The position numbers and the translations under genes were made by a program. This document shows, in pieces, positions 54,554 through 62,014 of a DNA stretch of 64,000 nt. Source of the stretch: Ectobius pallidus (Eukaryota; Arthropoda; Insecta; Blattodea; Ectobiidae); contig CAXKWD010000006.1 of the NCBI GenBank assembly GCA_964059195.1, forward strand, positions 176,140,825 through 176,204,824, read 5' to 3'. A model generated the notes under the pieces. The model was not told the DNA's origin. It made no database searches and worked only from the letters and a program-made list of their open reading frames with translations. Numbering within the stretch: position 1 is the first letter of the stretch; the number at the start of each line of letters is the position of its first letter.

Positions 54554-57500
54554 CATCATCATCATCATCATCACTGGTCAACCCATGCCTTTCAACAAAG
54601 ATCAGGGCAATGTGGCACACCAGACATTGAACAGTTGTTTGGTGTTGGTTAAAGAAAGTTATCTAGAGCATTTTTTTGGTTTCCTGAGAATGTAACTACA
54701 CTCATTTCATTAGGATGAACAAACTGCAAACTCATTCACACGGATGTATGGATTGAGTATAGATTTTTCAACAGTGCTGAACTTTCTCTTGAGAACTGGG
54801 GCACCCAAGAACAGAATATTGATTGCTTTGCTTCTTAATAATTTAAAACCTTACAGATAGCAAAGGTGGGTGGCATAGCCTGGCTACTAATAGTGGACAT
54901 TGATACAATTCTTGTACTGTAGGCAATAAAGAGCGAGAATATATTGAAACCACGGTATTGACGAACATGAATCTAAAATAATGAATTTTGCAGGAAGGTT
55001 AAAGTAAAAAATTACATGAGGGAAAGTCAATATAGCAGGCATGAAACTTCTGGTTGCCAGATCAATATTGGCGACAATCATGGTAATAATTATATCATCA
55101 AATATAAAATTATTCATAGTAAAATATAAAATGCGTGGTCCTACTTTCCACTAAAAACTCAATAACATAAAAATGATGAACATTTGATAAAAACACTTAG
55201 TTATGATAGTGGTTAAAAGATCGGTTAAAAACAATAAAAAACACACACAAACACAAGACGTTTTTAATTTTTCTACAACTCATAAAAATAAACTCGAAAG
55301 TTCTGATTGTTCATCTTACTAAGAAGGCTTATGCAAAATTTAATGCAAATATCTTGTAAATTGTGGATTTTTATGAAAATTATGTGAAAAAATTCTAATT
55401 TTTATAATTGAGATATTTATAATCATCTAGGTTCAGTTTGTAAATCTGAATGTCATCTTAAATAATAGTAAAAAAATAAATACTAAAAACATTTAAAATT
55501 TTGAGAGTAATTGTTCGACCAATAAACTAAACTCCGTGGTACAACATCCCTGAAGGGACTAGGCCTACTACCCGACCGCTGCGTCATCTCCCATTACCAG
55601 ATGGCAGGATTGGGGGGCACAGTCGTTAATGGTGGTTTCTGTGACCAAAGCCACTATTTCTCTATCAAGTAGCTCCTCGGTTTGAATCATGAGGCCAAGT
55701 GTACCCCGTACCAAACCTCAGAAAAATCCAAGGAGGTACCGGAGATTGAACCCGGGCCTGCAGATCTGTAGTCAGCAACTCTAACCACGAGACCACATAG
55801 GCGGTAATTGTTTGACCAATAGTTCAATACAAATTAAAGCAAAACTTAATGCATATTTTTTAAGAAATTCCTAATTCCAAAACTTGTAAACGAAGGAGAA
55901 TAGATTAAGAGTAGCTTTCAAACATACAGCAAATAAAATTGCATCATAGAAAGTTGTTTAGGAAGTAGAAGTAAAATACATGCAGATTTTTCCTACTAGA
56001 AGGTGTGCTCCCTTAATAAAGAAAAGACGCAAAAGTACTTATTGGAGAATAAATATCCATCCATTAAAGAGGTAAATTCAGGCAATGTGAAACATGTGGC
56101 GGAGATAATAATACATCAGGGTCATTTTAGATATTTCAACTGGTACAACAGAACAGGACACAAAATTTCAAGTCTGAAAGTTGTAGCCAAACCAACCACT
56201 TTAGTCACTATTATGTAGCAGAACTCCAACTATTTGGATCGCCAATTATTCGGATCGATTTGAGGTTGTATCCAAGTGGTTTTTGCAGCAGCGAGCGTTG
56301 GGAAACCCTCTTTCAGGGCCAATTATTTGCAAAAAAGCAAAACTTTTAACTGACAAAATCAACAGCTTATCATTAAAAATCTTTCAGAAAGGTGCTTATT
56401 ATTCTGCAATACAGATTTACAATAAGCTTCCAGGAAACATTAAATTATTGTGTATTAAAATCTTTCAAAAGATCTCTCAAGGAATTTTTAGTAACTCACA
56501 CCTTCTACAATATGAATGAGTATTTCCAGCTTGAATACGTTTGGCAGCTTACAGTTTTGTATATTGCTGTTATAACATGCATGTTTATTCTGATCTGACA
56601 TGTTCTATATCCTTGAGCCTTGCTCAACACAGGATCTACAGGATGAGATATCTACATCTACATCGGCAAAACAACTGACTCTTGACCAATATGTTCAAGA
56701 AGTGACACTTTATGTAAGTACAGTAGACCTACTCTACAATTGATTTCTTTGTTGAGGAAACAAAAGTAATAAAAGAAAATATGGTTGAAATTGAATCTTT
56801 ATCGCCTGCCTCAGATTTTTGGTTGCTAATGACAATCTGGTGACTGGAAATTTTGTGCCCTGCAATAGACATACAACTGCTATGATAAGAAATCTGAAAA
56901 AACAGACCCATTATCACAGTTTGATCCGAAAACTGCAATAAATTGATAAATGGGGGTTGAACTGGGAAACCTTAAGTTACAGGAACTAATAATATTCACC
57001 AAGCCATTCACACTTTGATATTCTACTATTATTATGTTCTTACCTTCGATATTCTATTTTTGGGAGGAGCTTTGACCGGAGAATGCTTGCACATACTGTC
57101 TGCGCTCTTGACTCGAAACACCAAAAGGTTGGCCAGTACCTTTGTTGTAGGATTGGTACATGTGCCAACAAAAACTCTTTAAATTTTCCACTTGAGCAAG
57201 CGAGAAATGGTTGCTAAAAGAAGAGAAAACAGTTTTACTTCCATAGGAAAACTTGAGTTATTCTGTTGCATCAGTAGTATGGCCTAGTATTCAGTGAATG
57301 AATACTTTGAACTATCTACTGCAAACAGTGAGCAGTCATTTTCAGTGACTTTTTCTTACAGAGGTTCTTTTTTAGCAATGTTTCTTAGTGCCATGACAAT
57401 TCCTATTGTTTAAGGAGGGTAAGTACGATTATTATTATTATTATTATTATTATTATCGTATTTCATTATGTTAATAATATTAATAATGTTAAATCATCAC

Positions 57501-60500
57501 CAGGTCCCAGATTCTGACGACCTAAAAATACTTAAAAAATGAGCTACAAAATGACTTCAGAAATACAAAAAAAAAACCCAAAACTGAAAAAATTACCAAA
57601 AACTCTGTATGGAAATGCTAGCTTATTCATCACATTTGTGTCTATTCTACATTTATGATGTTGACCCAATTATAGACTCGTGATTGGTTTTTTACACACG
57701 GTACAGTTAAATGCAAACAGCAAAGACCGCATTTCAGTATCCAAATTAAAATTATAATAAGATCTATTTATTTATGCTTATTTACAGTTCCAGGACTATT
57801 CAATGCAAGTAAATGCATAAAAACTCTATATAATGTGAGAAACAACTCAAAATAAGAAAATAATAACTTTAGAGGCTATTTTAAAAAAAAGAGTGCGTAG
57901 AATGCCACGCAACAAAAGTAAAACTTTATTTTATTTTTTTATATTTTCAATTTTTTATTATTGGATTTTTTCAAGTTTGCATTATTGGACTTTTAAAATT
58001 GGGTTTTTGGACTTTTTTAATTTTGGATTTTGGACTTTTTAATTTTGGATCTTTGAATTTTTAATTTTGGATTTTTTATATTTTCGATCTTTAAATTGTT
58101 TATTTGTTGATTTTTTTTATTTTTAAATTTTTTATTTTATTATTTATTAAATTTTGGATTTTTGGATGTTATAATTTTTAATTTTGTTTTTTTAAATTTT
58201 GGAAATTTGTATTTTTTAATTTTGGATTTGCGCGGTAATGAACCTCCGGGTTCCATAAAATAGATAATATACCTTTAGATTGCTTAGGAATTGTCTATTG
58301 CCATTGAGGAAGTAAGGTCTGAAAAATTTCCTTTGATTACTCCTAATCATTGAGTTGATTGTTTTCTGTGCAGTCCGCACCGAAACAAGTAAGAGTGTGA
58401 CTGATTTCGTGACGGTTTTAGTGTGACTGATTTTCCAGATTTACCCTCTACCGCCACTAAAGAAGTATTACTTCAAAAATTACCTGGAAAATGAAATGTG
58501 GAAAAAACAACCGTAAAATCACCAAACAGTGACGTTCAATTCTAAAAGTGACCTAAAAATTAAAAATGGGAGATGAGACAAAAAAAGACCCTAAAAATTA
58601 CTATTTTTATAATCTAGGACTCATGATCAGAATATTTTCACTAGTGGGCAATGTTCATGATGTTCTAGCTAAAAGATGAAATGTCATCAAAATCAGGGCC
58701 CTGATCATCAGTGTTTCTTTGTATGACAAAAATTGTAACAAAATTAGGCTTTTTTTAATAATACTCAAACACTCGACATCGCAAACTAGGAATACCTTTG
58801 ATGATCCGGACAGCCGTTTCGCACTATTTTAGTGCATCAACAGCAGTTTCCAAACTGCTCCAGGGTGCCTGTGTTGTGTTGGTCTTGAAGGGGTGGGAGT
58901 ATTTTTTTGGGTTTGAACGTTGGGTATTGTGTTGAAACATCAAGTGTTAAGTATTATAATAGTATATTGCGATACAAGTGCCGTAAGGCATGATTACGGA
59001 TCGAGGAAATAGTTTGAAAACACGTGCTTAACATAGGATCTACAGAACGAAATATCTACATCTACATTATACAGTAGGCCTACATATTAATGAGAGCATT
59101 GTGGATGCTCGTGGGGAGTAAAAAGTTCAAACAAGTCAATTTCCAAAGATGATGTAGATTGTTTAAGAAGTCCTGAAGATGGGCATCAATAAGTCGGTTA
59201 CTTTGTGAAGATTTAGCTGCCTTCCCTAATGGAAAATGTGGATTCACACAAGTATGTGCTTCCAAAAGTATCCATAATATAAAACTATATATAGCCTATT
59301 TTAAATTTTATGAATGAATAGAGAAATGCGCACAATGTGCATTTTAAATTTTATTAATTGGCTTTGTCGTGGGCCACCAGTTGGCTATCCCTGCTGCATA
59401 GGATGTAGGTTAATGCCTTTCAGAGGTCAATAGGAGTGATCATACGAGAGATTCCATCTGGCTCCATGAACTGAACTTGAGCCATCTAAGATGGGAGTGC
59501 TTTGGCACAGAAAGCCAGCGATCACGAGTTTGAATTCCAGAGTCAGATGAATTATTCTTCTACAATATTCTTCTTAATAAAAAATTATTATTTGTTTTAC
59601 AAAGACCAGTGGCATACCAAGGCTACTTGGCGCCCAGGGCTAATTAGATGGTGTTACAGTTATTCCTCAGGTTCGCGAGCGACCCCTGGTGATCCCGTAA
59701 GGGGATATTCTCAGCGGATTTGTTACTGGGGTGCTCCAGTCCCCTACCTACTTAAACCAAAGGACACACACACCCAGTCCTGAACCAGGGAAAGGAATTT
59801 TTTACTATTGAAAAATCCCCGTCGCCCCCTAACACTAAAAGGTTCAAGCTTCAATGAGTTTAATTTAAACACAGTTTAATGTTCACAATTTAATAAGTAG
59901 TATGTTACTTTAACACATTATAAAGAGAAAAATATGAATGAAATAAAACTGTAAGTATTATAAGGTTAGTTTGTTTGAAAAAAAATAGATAAAATTGCTA
60001 AATTACACCGTAAACTTTTCCTGTGTGCTCGGCGCCCCCGACCTAATTCTTATTGTCCATAAATAGTTTAAAACGAAACGTTTATTTCATTTCTAAATAA
60101 CATTGCTGCAGTATTTAATAAAGTAATAAAGAAAATTTGACCAATAAAACCTTATACTTTGCCTGAAAAGTTATTTTTTCTTAAACTAAAAAAATGTTTT
60201 TCAATTTTGGCGCCCCCTTCTTTACAGCGCCCGGTGCAGCCACTCCGTTCGCACCCCCTTGGTAGGCCACTGACAAAGACAATTTGTTTTATAATGAGTT
60301 CATCCTGTTATCCTCGCCATGATATATATTAACTATGCTGCAGTTTTATTTTTGGAAGATGGAAGAACAGGTCGCCAACTAAGCTCCGCCCACCCCAGCG
60401 AGCATTGCTTGGTGATAGCCCGCTTCCCTGCTTCAGTCCCTTGTACCACACCGTATGCACTAATTACTACCATACGACATAACCCTTGTATTAATTACTA

Positions 60501-61223
60501 CAATACGAAGCACCCCCTTGAACCAAAAGGGCTCTCTAAACTTAAATAGATAAACTCTCGCTTCATACCCCAAGGATCACTCGATAGCATGGTACCTGTA
60601 GATAAGACGACTGGTTATGATGCTAACGGTCCTGTGTTCGTTTCTCAATGGGTCGAAAATTTATAGGATAGGAATAGGTAGGTAGGATAAAGGAGAAAAG
60701 GGATTGAATAGTAGAAAGAGGAAAAGAAAAGGAGAAAGGAAAAAAAAATTAATTTTTCCAATTTTCAACGCTGCTAGTAGTTCCATCGTTACCACCTAGA
60801 TGTCTCTCGCTTAAGTGGTGATTTGTTTTTCCGTTTTCCCTTATTTTTATTACTACAATACTAAAAAAAACTAAGTAAATTATATTTCAATAATAGCTTA
60901 TGTCTAATCAAGATAATTTAGCTAAGTTGTTGTAAATTATTTTTGTAAACCAATGAGGCAATTTTATAAACTACCCTACCAGTATTGGCTAAAACATGTA
61001 AATTGAAATTGCATAGAAATTAGTTTAATTTCCAACAGTAGTTTCAGGTAGACCCATACTACAATAAACACCTGTCAACTTTCTTGCAAGTCATGGAATG
61101 CATGGTACTTACCTTCACCGCTTCGCGCAGGTAGTATGTAAAAAATCCTGTTCCGAGGATTGCACCCAAATACCATCTTGGGAAATCGAATAGGATGTCA
61201 ACAGACGATAAAATCCAGTCCAT
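39499..61223 (-). CDS. ABHD3: ABHD3-type phospholipase (alpha/beta-hydrolase), complete in eight coding exons
   Basis: ABHD3 proteins are membrane-anchored esterases that release fatty acid from phosphatidylcholines, particularly medium-chain and oxidised ones. Eight exons (61113-61223, 57044-57213, 52901-53111, 51499-51611, 45756-45935, 44161-44215, 41847-42012, 39499-39695) join in phase and predict 400 residues, close to human ABHD3 (409). Residues 18-31 form a hydrophobic anchor (YLGAILGTGFFTYYL). Further landmarks are RYWPTFWCFESRAQT in exon 2, IIIMLPGLTG and VFNNRGLGG in exon 3, nucleophile Ser199 in GVSMGG, Asp329 in LSAADDPF, and His358 in GGHIGFLEG. The triad is complete. Family members ABHD1 and ABHD3 are hard to separate in insects. 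It is divergent from AK2. Confidence 0.93.
39833..40603 (+). mobile_element. pogo-like element in ABHD3 intron 7
   Basis: TA (39831-39832 and 40604-40605) flanks perfect inverted ends of about 26 bp that begin CAGTCGGTCAAATAAAAAAC. At 40078-40190 the plus strand keeps a helix-turn-helix N-terminal piece, RESVVRAVIDLHFSASEAARRF. The catalytic region is missing. The clean termini suggest a fairly recent insertion. Confidence 0.8.
40618..41329. mobile_element. piggyBac-like MITE with long inverted arms
   Basis: TTAA duplications (40614-40617 and 41330-41333) flank termini GGGGGAACATACAG and CTGTATGTCCCCCC. The arms extend for over 200 bp, including a cctatttctcacct block and an ataagagtatgtcagattgc block. 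The loop region is A+T rich. TTAA target choice fits the piggyBac superfamily. It has no transposase, and it starts 12 bp after the TA of the neighbouring pogo-like element. Confidence 0.75.
41474..41517 (-). ncRNA. Hammerhead-ribozyme-like motif, left arm (mirror copy)
   Basis: It is the mirror image of 41571-41614 within the palindrome, so both DNA strands can transcribe the same ribozyme-like RNA. A transcript through the whole element would instead fold into one long hairpin and hide both. Confidence 0.6.
41571..41614 (+). ncRNA. Hammerhead-ribozyme-like motif with intact core, right arm
   Basis: In order: stem I strand CAG, core CTGACGA (fits C-U-G-A-N-G-A), stem II TGGCCAT...ATGGCG with one bulge, GAAA at 41598-41601, self-complementary stem III ACAGATCTGT, and GTC at 41609-41611 followed by CTG closing stem I. 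All core positions agree with the type-I hammerhead consensus. Stem I is short at 3 bp. Confidence 0.6.
41847..42012 (-). CDS. ABHD3: ABHD3 exon 7 (catalytic Asp)
   Basis: The acceptor is ctgttattgcag and the donor is GAAG|gtattg. It encodes SRTIREFDSSYTTKQFGY, KDVEAYYAEAT and VPFLCLSAADDPFQP, with the triad Asp in the DD pair. It is 166 bp and leaves one base of Ala336. Confidence 0.9.
42020..43097. other. ABHD3 intron 6, proximal part: nothing recognised
   Basis: I found no exon or clear repeat termini. The segment is A+T rich with one sequence-unique look. Confidence 0.4.
43829..43870 (-). ncRNA. Hammerhead-ribozyme-like motif, left arm of copy 2
   Basis: The minus strand reads stem I GCAG/CTGC (4 bp), core CCGATGA (U4 changed to C), stem II GGGAG...CTCCC, GAAA, stem III ACTAGT and triplet GTC. 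Only one core base deviates. Confidence 0.55.
43981..44018 (+). ncRNA. Hammerhead-like motif, right arm of copy 2 (decayed)
   Basis: The same order is present on the plus strand (CCGATGA, tgggag...ctcct, GAAAT, tagtcctg). Stem II is imperfect and A after GAAA is altered, so it is probably inactive. Confidence 0.45.
44161..44215 (-). CDS. ABHD3: ABHD3 exon 6 (55-bp microexon)
   Basis: The acceptor is ttcccttgcag and the donor is TTAAAG|gtaaag. Eighteen full codons encode LRRDNVPQ...WDVDEVLK, matching the short segment that family members have between exons 5 and 7. The phase joins exon 5 (AG+G) and exon 7 (AGC) exactly. Its donor is only about 30 bp from a mariner/fold-back insertion complex. 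Confidence 0.85.
44344..44465 (+). repeat. Fragment of the Harbinger-like element seen at 3043
   Basis: TTAGGGCCTG then ccgacaattcctcc, gatacgtgacttcc and agatgtcttgtaatacc match the left 100 bp of the 3043-4080 element, without the gtatttaccac spacer. Confidence 0.65.
44675..44840 (+). repeat. SINE-A copy, 3' half
   Basis: It matches the distal part of the SINE at 48337-48637 (aaaccaccattaac, gtgtcggcatgctgaccaca-like block, gatgtagcgccacggagttt). It lacks the tRNA-like head. Confidence 0.7.
45063..45580. mobile_element. MITE family M2, copy 2
   Basis: It is colinear with 34818-35334 from GGTTTGTTCGCAAAGCA to the inverted end aacaaaccta. Internal GTTCGCAAAG motifs persist at about 45130 and 45485, while one near 45171 has mutated. 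It lies in ABHD3 intron 5. Confidence 0.75.
45756..45935 (-). CDS. ABHD3: ABHD3 exon 5
   Basis: The acceptor is aatgttgacag and the donor is GAGAG|gtgagt. It encodes LILGNYLASQAGKPEKL, VISVPWNVFKGTESIEKP and NRHLAGGLCRNIE, equivalent to the helical segment after the nucleophile elbow. It is 180 bp with one leading and two trailing bases. Confidence 0.93.
46010..46735 (+). pseudogene. LINE L-A fragment (RT thumb to 3' tail)
   Basis: Broken frames read EKTKYMVMKRQN, FKYLGATIT, SKNLKIKIYKTIILPVVLYG and then LGPKRDE-like and SSPD-like remnants, ending in the tail aacctccgggttccataaaa. Several stops and deletions make it a dead copy. It lies in ABHD3 intron 4. Confidence 0.75.
46835..47016. repeat. 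FB1 fragment
   Basis: It matches the inner left arm of FB1 (cttgcatccacacaatattg, aggaaattttctttcacg, cagcttccgagatagagtta, ttaagttcttctaatgta). It is truncated on both sides. Confidence 0.65.
47018..47328. mobile_element. G-run repeat with tggcgt ends
   Basis: The ends ttggcgttatttc and gtaattacgccact are inverted. The interior has a G13 run near 47056-47070 and repeated ggggtggcaa blocks. It may be related to the 22296-22659 insert. Classification is unknown. Confidence 0.4.
47449..47773 (+). mobile_element. Fold-back hammerhead element, copy 3
   Basis: A 17-bp AATATCTAATCTGGCAT (47432-47448 and 47774-47790) flanks 325 bp. Arms of about 100 bp (aatataagaattgagtcaat... and its inverse ending near 47733) enclose a unique centre. 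A right-hand tail contains cttcactgttacaaacttcc, like copy 1. The arms carry decayed hammerhead-like motifs at 47507-47547 (minus) and 47632-47672 (plus). Confidence 0.85.
47507..47547 (-). ncRNA. Hammerhead-like motif, copy 3 (decayed core)
   Basis: The minus strand keeps stem II GGGAAG...CTTCCC, GAAAC, stem III ACTAGT, GTC, and GGA/TCC as stem I. The first core segment is ATGAATA instead of CUGANGA, with two essential positions altered, so cleavage is unlikely. Confidence 0.4.
48005..48052 (-). repeat. hAT MITE fragment
   Basis: gggtccacaaaccacaggtt followed by gggaaccaca matches the left terminal region of the hAT element at 28935 in the opposite orientation. Confidence 0.5.
48255..49065 (+). 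pseudogene. LINE L-A fragment interrupted by a SINE
   Basis: It starts at a tgcagttcagaaacttt block and reads VVLYGCETW into the SINE insertion. It resumes with the FKNRVLRKIF-like and KRDE-like remnants and ends at the tail near 49065 (gaaccttcgggttccataaa, gaattgtctgtttgccattg). Frames are destroyed. Confidence 0.75.
48337..48637 (+). repeat. SINE-A, full length, with 14-bp duplication
   Basis: GAAACATGGTCGCT (48323-48336 and 48638-48651) flanks 301 bp. The first 65 bp are tRNA-like, with an A-box-like TGGTCTCATGGTTAGCAT and a B-box-like GGTTTGATCCCC. The body includes ttaacggccgtgggtgtcgg and atggtagatgatgcagcagt blocks. Other copies are at 44675 (+), 51712 (-) and 55525 (-). Confidence 0.85.
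49070..50150. other. ABHD3 intron 4: C-rich and A/T tracts, no gene
   Basis: C-runs occur at 49526-49545 and 49668-49692, along with a (TA)n at 49799-49816. Repeated gagatatac/aaagatat motifs suggest an old diverged repeat. Nothing is assignable. Confidence 0.4.
50154..50281 (+). mobile_element. Short inverted-repeat element with hammerhead-like relic
   Basis: gtatatgtagtcaaatcaaa at 50154 is inverted at 50250-50281 (atttgactacatatac). The plus strand between holds CTGAGGA then cccgg...cgggt and gatac. This order resembles a hammerhead with a lost GAAA box. Confidence 0.45.
50815..51238 (+). mobile_element. FB1 copy with the longest reading frame
   Basis: It has the inner fold (ttaagttcttctaatgtatg and its inverse) and one full right arm ending CACTG|TA at 51238. 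The arm is open from about 51015 to past the end, reading QEENISNISCDEVRDYFHCN...NHYTDRGYISVDISPDRSG. The same reading is also open at 704-889 on the minus strand. I do not recognise the peptide. Confidence 0.6.
51499..51611 (-). CDS. ABHD3: ABHD3 exon 4 (nucleophile elbow)
   Basis: The acceptor is cctttgttccag and the donor is GGAGG|gtaagt. It encodes TPRTYCASKCDDLSEVV and the GVSMGG nucleophile elbow with catalytic Ser199. It is 113 bp. The last Gly codon is completed by exon 5. Confidence 0.93.
51712..51905 (-). repeat. SINE-A copy, partial
   Basis: The minus-strand match begins at the 3' block (aactaaactccctggtgct) and runs to the head region (aggtaccagggatcatatctggg, a worn B box). The middle is deleted. 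Confidence 0.65.
51985..52629. mobile_element. MITE with taccgtaattt / aaaatatggta ends
   Basis: TTACCGTAATTTACAGACTATAAGAC at the left and the inverse of tgcatcttatggttcacaaa and atatggta at the right are complementary. A second ctggactataagac block follows. This resembles a widespread class of MITEs whose ends read as actataagac-type repeats. No coding capacity was seen. Confidence 0.55.
52901..53111 (-). CDS. ABHD3: ABHD3 exon 3 (PGLTG strand)
   Basis: The acceptor is ttgtcatag and the donor is AAAG|gtaagc. It encodes EILKLSDGGEVALDWLEDG, then PIIIMLPGLTGESQAEYVK and VVFNNRGLGG, giving the oxyanion-hole strand and the NNRG turn conserved in this family. It is 211 bp and ends in phase 0. 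Confidence 0.93.
53229..53503 (-). mobile_element. tRNA-like sequence inside inverted repeats (family C)
   Basis: Left GAGAATTTCATAGGGGAAAAATTCC and right inverse (ggaggaatttttctcctatg, atattctc) form ends of about 32 bp. The minus strand at 53270-53335 reads as a tRNA-like unit with A box TTAGCTCAGTTGGTGGAGCA and B box GGGTTCAGGTCCC. Its right part holds a perfect 58-bp palindrome. A degraded relative lies at 24940-25180. Confidence 0.65.
53408..53465. repeat. Perfect 58-bp palindrome
   Basis: Arms of 29 bp meet without a spacer at cact|agtg. No mismatch was found on base-by-base reading. It could extrude as a cruciform or form a hairpin in RNA. Confidence 0.9.
53700..53880 (+). mobile_element. 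LINE 3' tail with (TTCTAA)n end
   Basis: A gtatctgtaactttgtattg block, then ggttgaatggaagagaaggc and ctaatggccttaattcca, ends in repeated attcta units. This resembles the 3' UTR of a common insect LINE type. No coding sequence remains. Confidence 0.55.
54054..54521. mobile_element. MITE with TAGGGGGCGGATTTCTA ends
   Basis: The left TAGGGGGCGGATTTCTA and the right TAGAAATCCGCCCCCTA are exact inverse copies. The interior is full of tatgaccta and atatgcc motifs. A partial relative of the inner sequence lies near 31660 and 57510. Confidence 0.7.
54522..54573. repeat. (AAT)n then (CAT)n microsatellite
   Basis: It has about ten AAT units followed by about seven CAT units, directly at the right end of the MITE. 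Confidence 0.9.
54574..55520. other. ABHD3 intron 2: nothing recognised
   Basis: This is A+T-rich intron sequence without clear repeats or exons. Confidence 0.4.
55525..55805 (-). repeat. SINE-A copy, nearly full length
   Basis: The minus strand runs from a tRNA-like head near 55800 (tgtggtctcgtggttagag, then GGTTCAATCTCCGG as B box) to the 3' block at 55525 (aactaaactccgtggtac, inverted). The A and B boxes are better preserved than in the 51.7 kb copy. Confidence 0.8.
56218..56265. repeat. pogo/Tigger end fragment
   Basis: gcagaactccaactatttgg and attattcggatcga resemble a Tigger-type terminus. No partner end was found. Confidence 0.4.
56270..56675 (+). pseudogene. LINE 3' fragment (end of ORF2 and 3' UTR)
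   Basis: The frame at 56283-56519 includes QKGAYYSAIQIYNKLPGNIK, the typical last segment of an insect LINE ORF2, followed by a 3' UTR containing gttctatatccttgagcctt and caacacaggatctacagg, then atctacatctacatc as tail. A tail-only relic is at 59032-59065. Confidence 0.7.
57044..57213 (-). CDS. ABHD3: ABHD3 exon 2
   Basis: It runs from acceptor cttcttttag to donor CGAAG|gtaaga. It encodes a 56-codon lid-side region with KFKEFLLAHVPIL, RYWPTFWCFESRAQT and SKLLPKIEYR, a signature of the ABHD1/3 family. Two trailing bases join exon 3 to make Arg94. Confidence 0.9.
57425..57510. repeat. (ATT)n microsatellite and inverted AT-rich stretch
   Basis: About nine ATT units occupy 57430-57457, followed by taatattaataatgtt. 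Confidence 0.8.
57888..58400. repeat. T-rich variable-core repeat, family T1, copy 2
   Basis: The left border gaatgccacgcaacaaaagt and right border aatcattgagttgattgttt, with gtgcagtccg, match copy 1 (8650-9085). The core of TTTTTAATTTTGGAT-type units differs in length and order. A LINE tail (58237-58318) is inserted before the right border. Confidence 0.65.
58237..58318 (+). mobile_element. LINE L-A tail-only insertion
   Basis: gaacctccgggttccataaa, gataatatacctttag and gaattgtctattgccattga match the last 80 bp of the LINE L-A copies. It is extremely 5' truncated. Confidence 0.65.
58807..58848 (-). ncRNA. Hammerhead-ribozyme-like motif, separate lineage
   Basis: On the minus strand: CTGTTGA (one core change, A6 to U), a perfect 6-bp stem II GCACTA/TAGTGC, GAAAC, then a short hairpin-like stretch and CTGTC. 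It is unrelated in flanks to the fold-back family. Stem I is weak, so this is tentative. Confidence 0.4.
58900..59635. other. ABHD3 intron 1: LINE tail relic and unrecognised sequence
   Basis: A LINE-tail relic (aggatctacagaacg, atatctacatctacat) lies at 59032-59072. Nothing else was recognised. Confidence 0.4.
59640..59825. repeat. Unclassified interspersed repeat
   Basis: It contains the order caggttcgcgagcgacccct, ggtgatcccgtaaggggat, atattctcagcggatt and a gaaaaatccccgtcgcc end that recalls the aaaaatccctgactcagcc junction near 12590. It is possibly SINE or LINE 5' material. Confidence 0.35.
60340..60835 (+). repeat. SINE-D-like composite repeat
   Basis: It shares ordered blocks with 12930-14170 in the opposite orientation: ggtcgccaactaagctccgc, gtagtaattaa and gaagcgagag (inverted here), a tRNA-like patch near 60600-60650, and a purine-rich gagaaaagggattg block. 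It lies in ABHD3 intron 1. Confidence 0.5.
61113..61223 (-). CDS. ABHD3: ABHD3 exon 1 (membrane anchor)
   Basis: It starts at ATG 61223 (ttttaaaATGGACTGG) and ends GCGGTGAAG|gtaagt in phase 0 after 37 codons. It encodes MDWILSSVDILF and the transmembrane segment. The short frame was missed by length-based searches and was recovered from the donor site and fit to exon 2. Confidence 0.82.
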
Positions 61224-62014
61224 TTTAAAAACTGTATAAAAGTCACGTCGGAGCCTCCAGCGATCTTCGATGACGGGACTGCGGCTAATTCTTCTCGCTA
61301 TCTGACAAGCTTTGCCTCCCTACGAAACGCTTATATACGCACTGCGGCAGATGGAGTTATCGATAAATACTTAGCATTGCTGGTAATTTAGTTAAATATT
61401 TTAGTGACAATTATGGCATAATGTAGTGAAACTAAACATCTATCTTATATAATTATAATTCCTTACAGGATGATAGTCCCCAAATAAAATGATGGACGAA
61501 CTTAGGGTTATAAGGTCTTCACAGAATGCCGGTTTCATTGAAATATTCTGGAAGTAAAGCTTGTTCGTGGATATCTGATACGAATTCCATGGTATATAAT
61601 TTTTTTATTTTTCGGTAAATGTACAATTTTATAATTTCACATTACGTATGTAAATAAATACTTTTAATTTTGAAGTGACAGCTTCCAAAGAACAGGCCTG
61701 AAAATTACGTAATTGTGTACCCTCCCATTCCGTCGTCTGCTTGGAATTTCATTTCATACTGCGCAGTCGCAGTTCTGTCACTTGTTTTGTGCTGCCACCT
61801 ATTGGACTATTTGGGGAATTAAAATTATCAGAACAAACGAAATTCGAGCGGCGTCGATTTTATCAAAGGGTTGCTTGCTTGTCCATTCGGATGGTCTACT
61901 CGTGGTTTCTAAAGGAATCGAACTTTGACCTGTATTAATCCTTTTGAGATTGATTCTCTCACAAAGGACGCAAGTTGTGACATTCTGAAGTAGTTGTTAC
62001 TATATTTCACAACT
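61224..62014. promoter_or_regulatory. Bidirectional promoter interval of ABHD3 and AK2
   Basis: The 791 bp between the two start codons are free of recognisable transposons, unlike everything around. A palindromic TATCGATA (61358-61365), the DRE motif bound by DREF/BEAF-type factors in flies, lies 135 bp upstream of the ABHD3 start. A tatata stretch is at 61332. Head-to-head arrangement of two housekeeping-type genes supports shared control. Confidence 0.55.

Noticed and set aside
56003..56218. 71-codon frame (KEKTQKYLLENKYPS...)
   Set aside because: No motif I recognise, no splice context in the plus direction and no second copy. It could be a transposase scrap, but I cannot support it.
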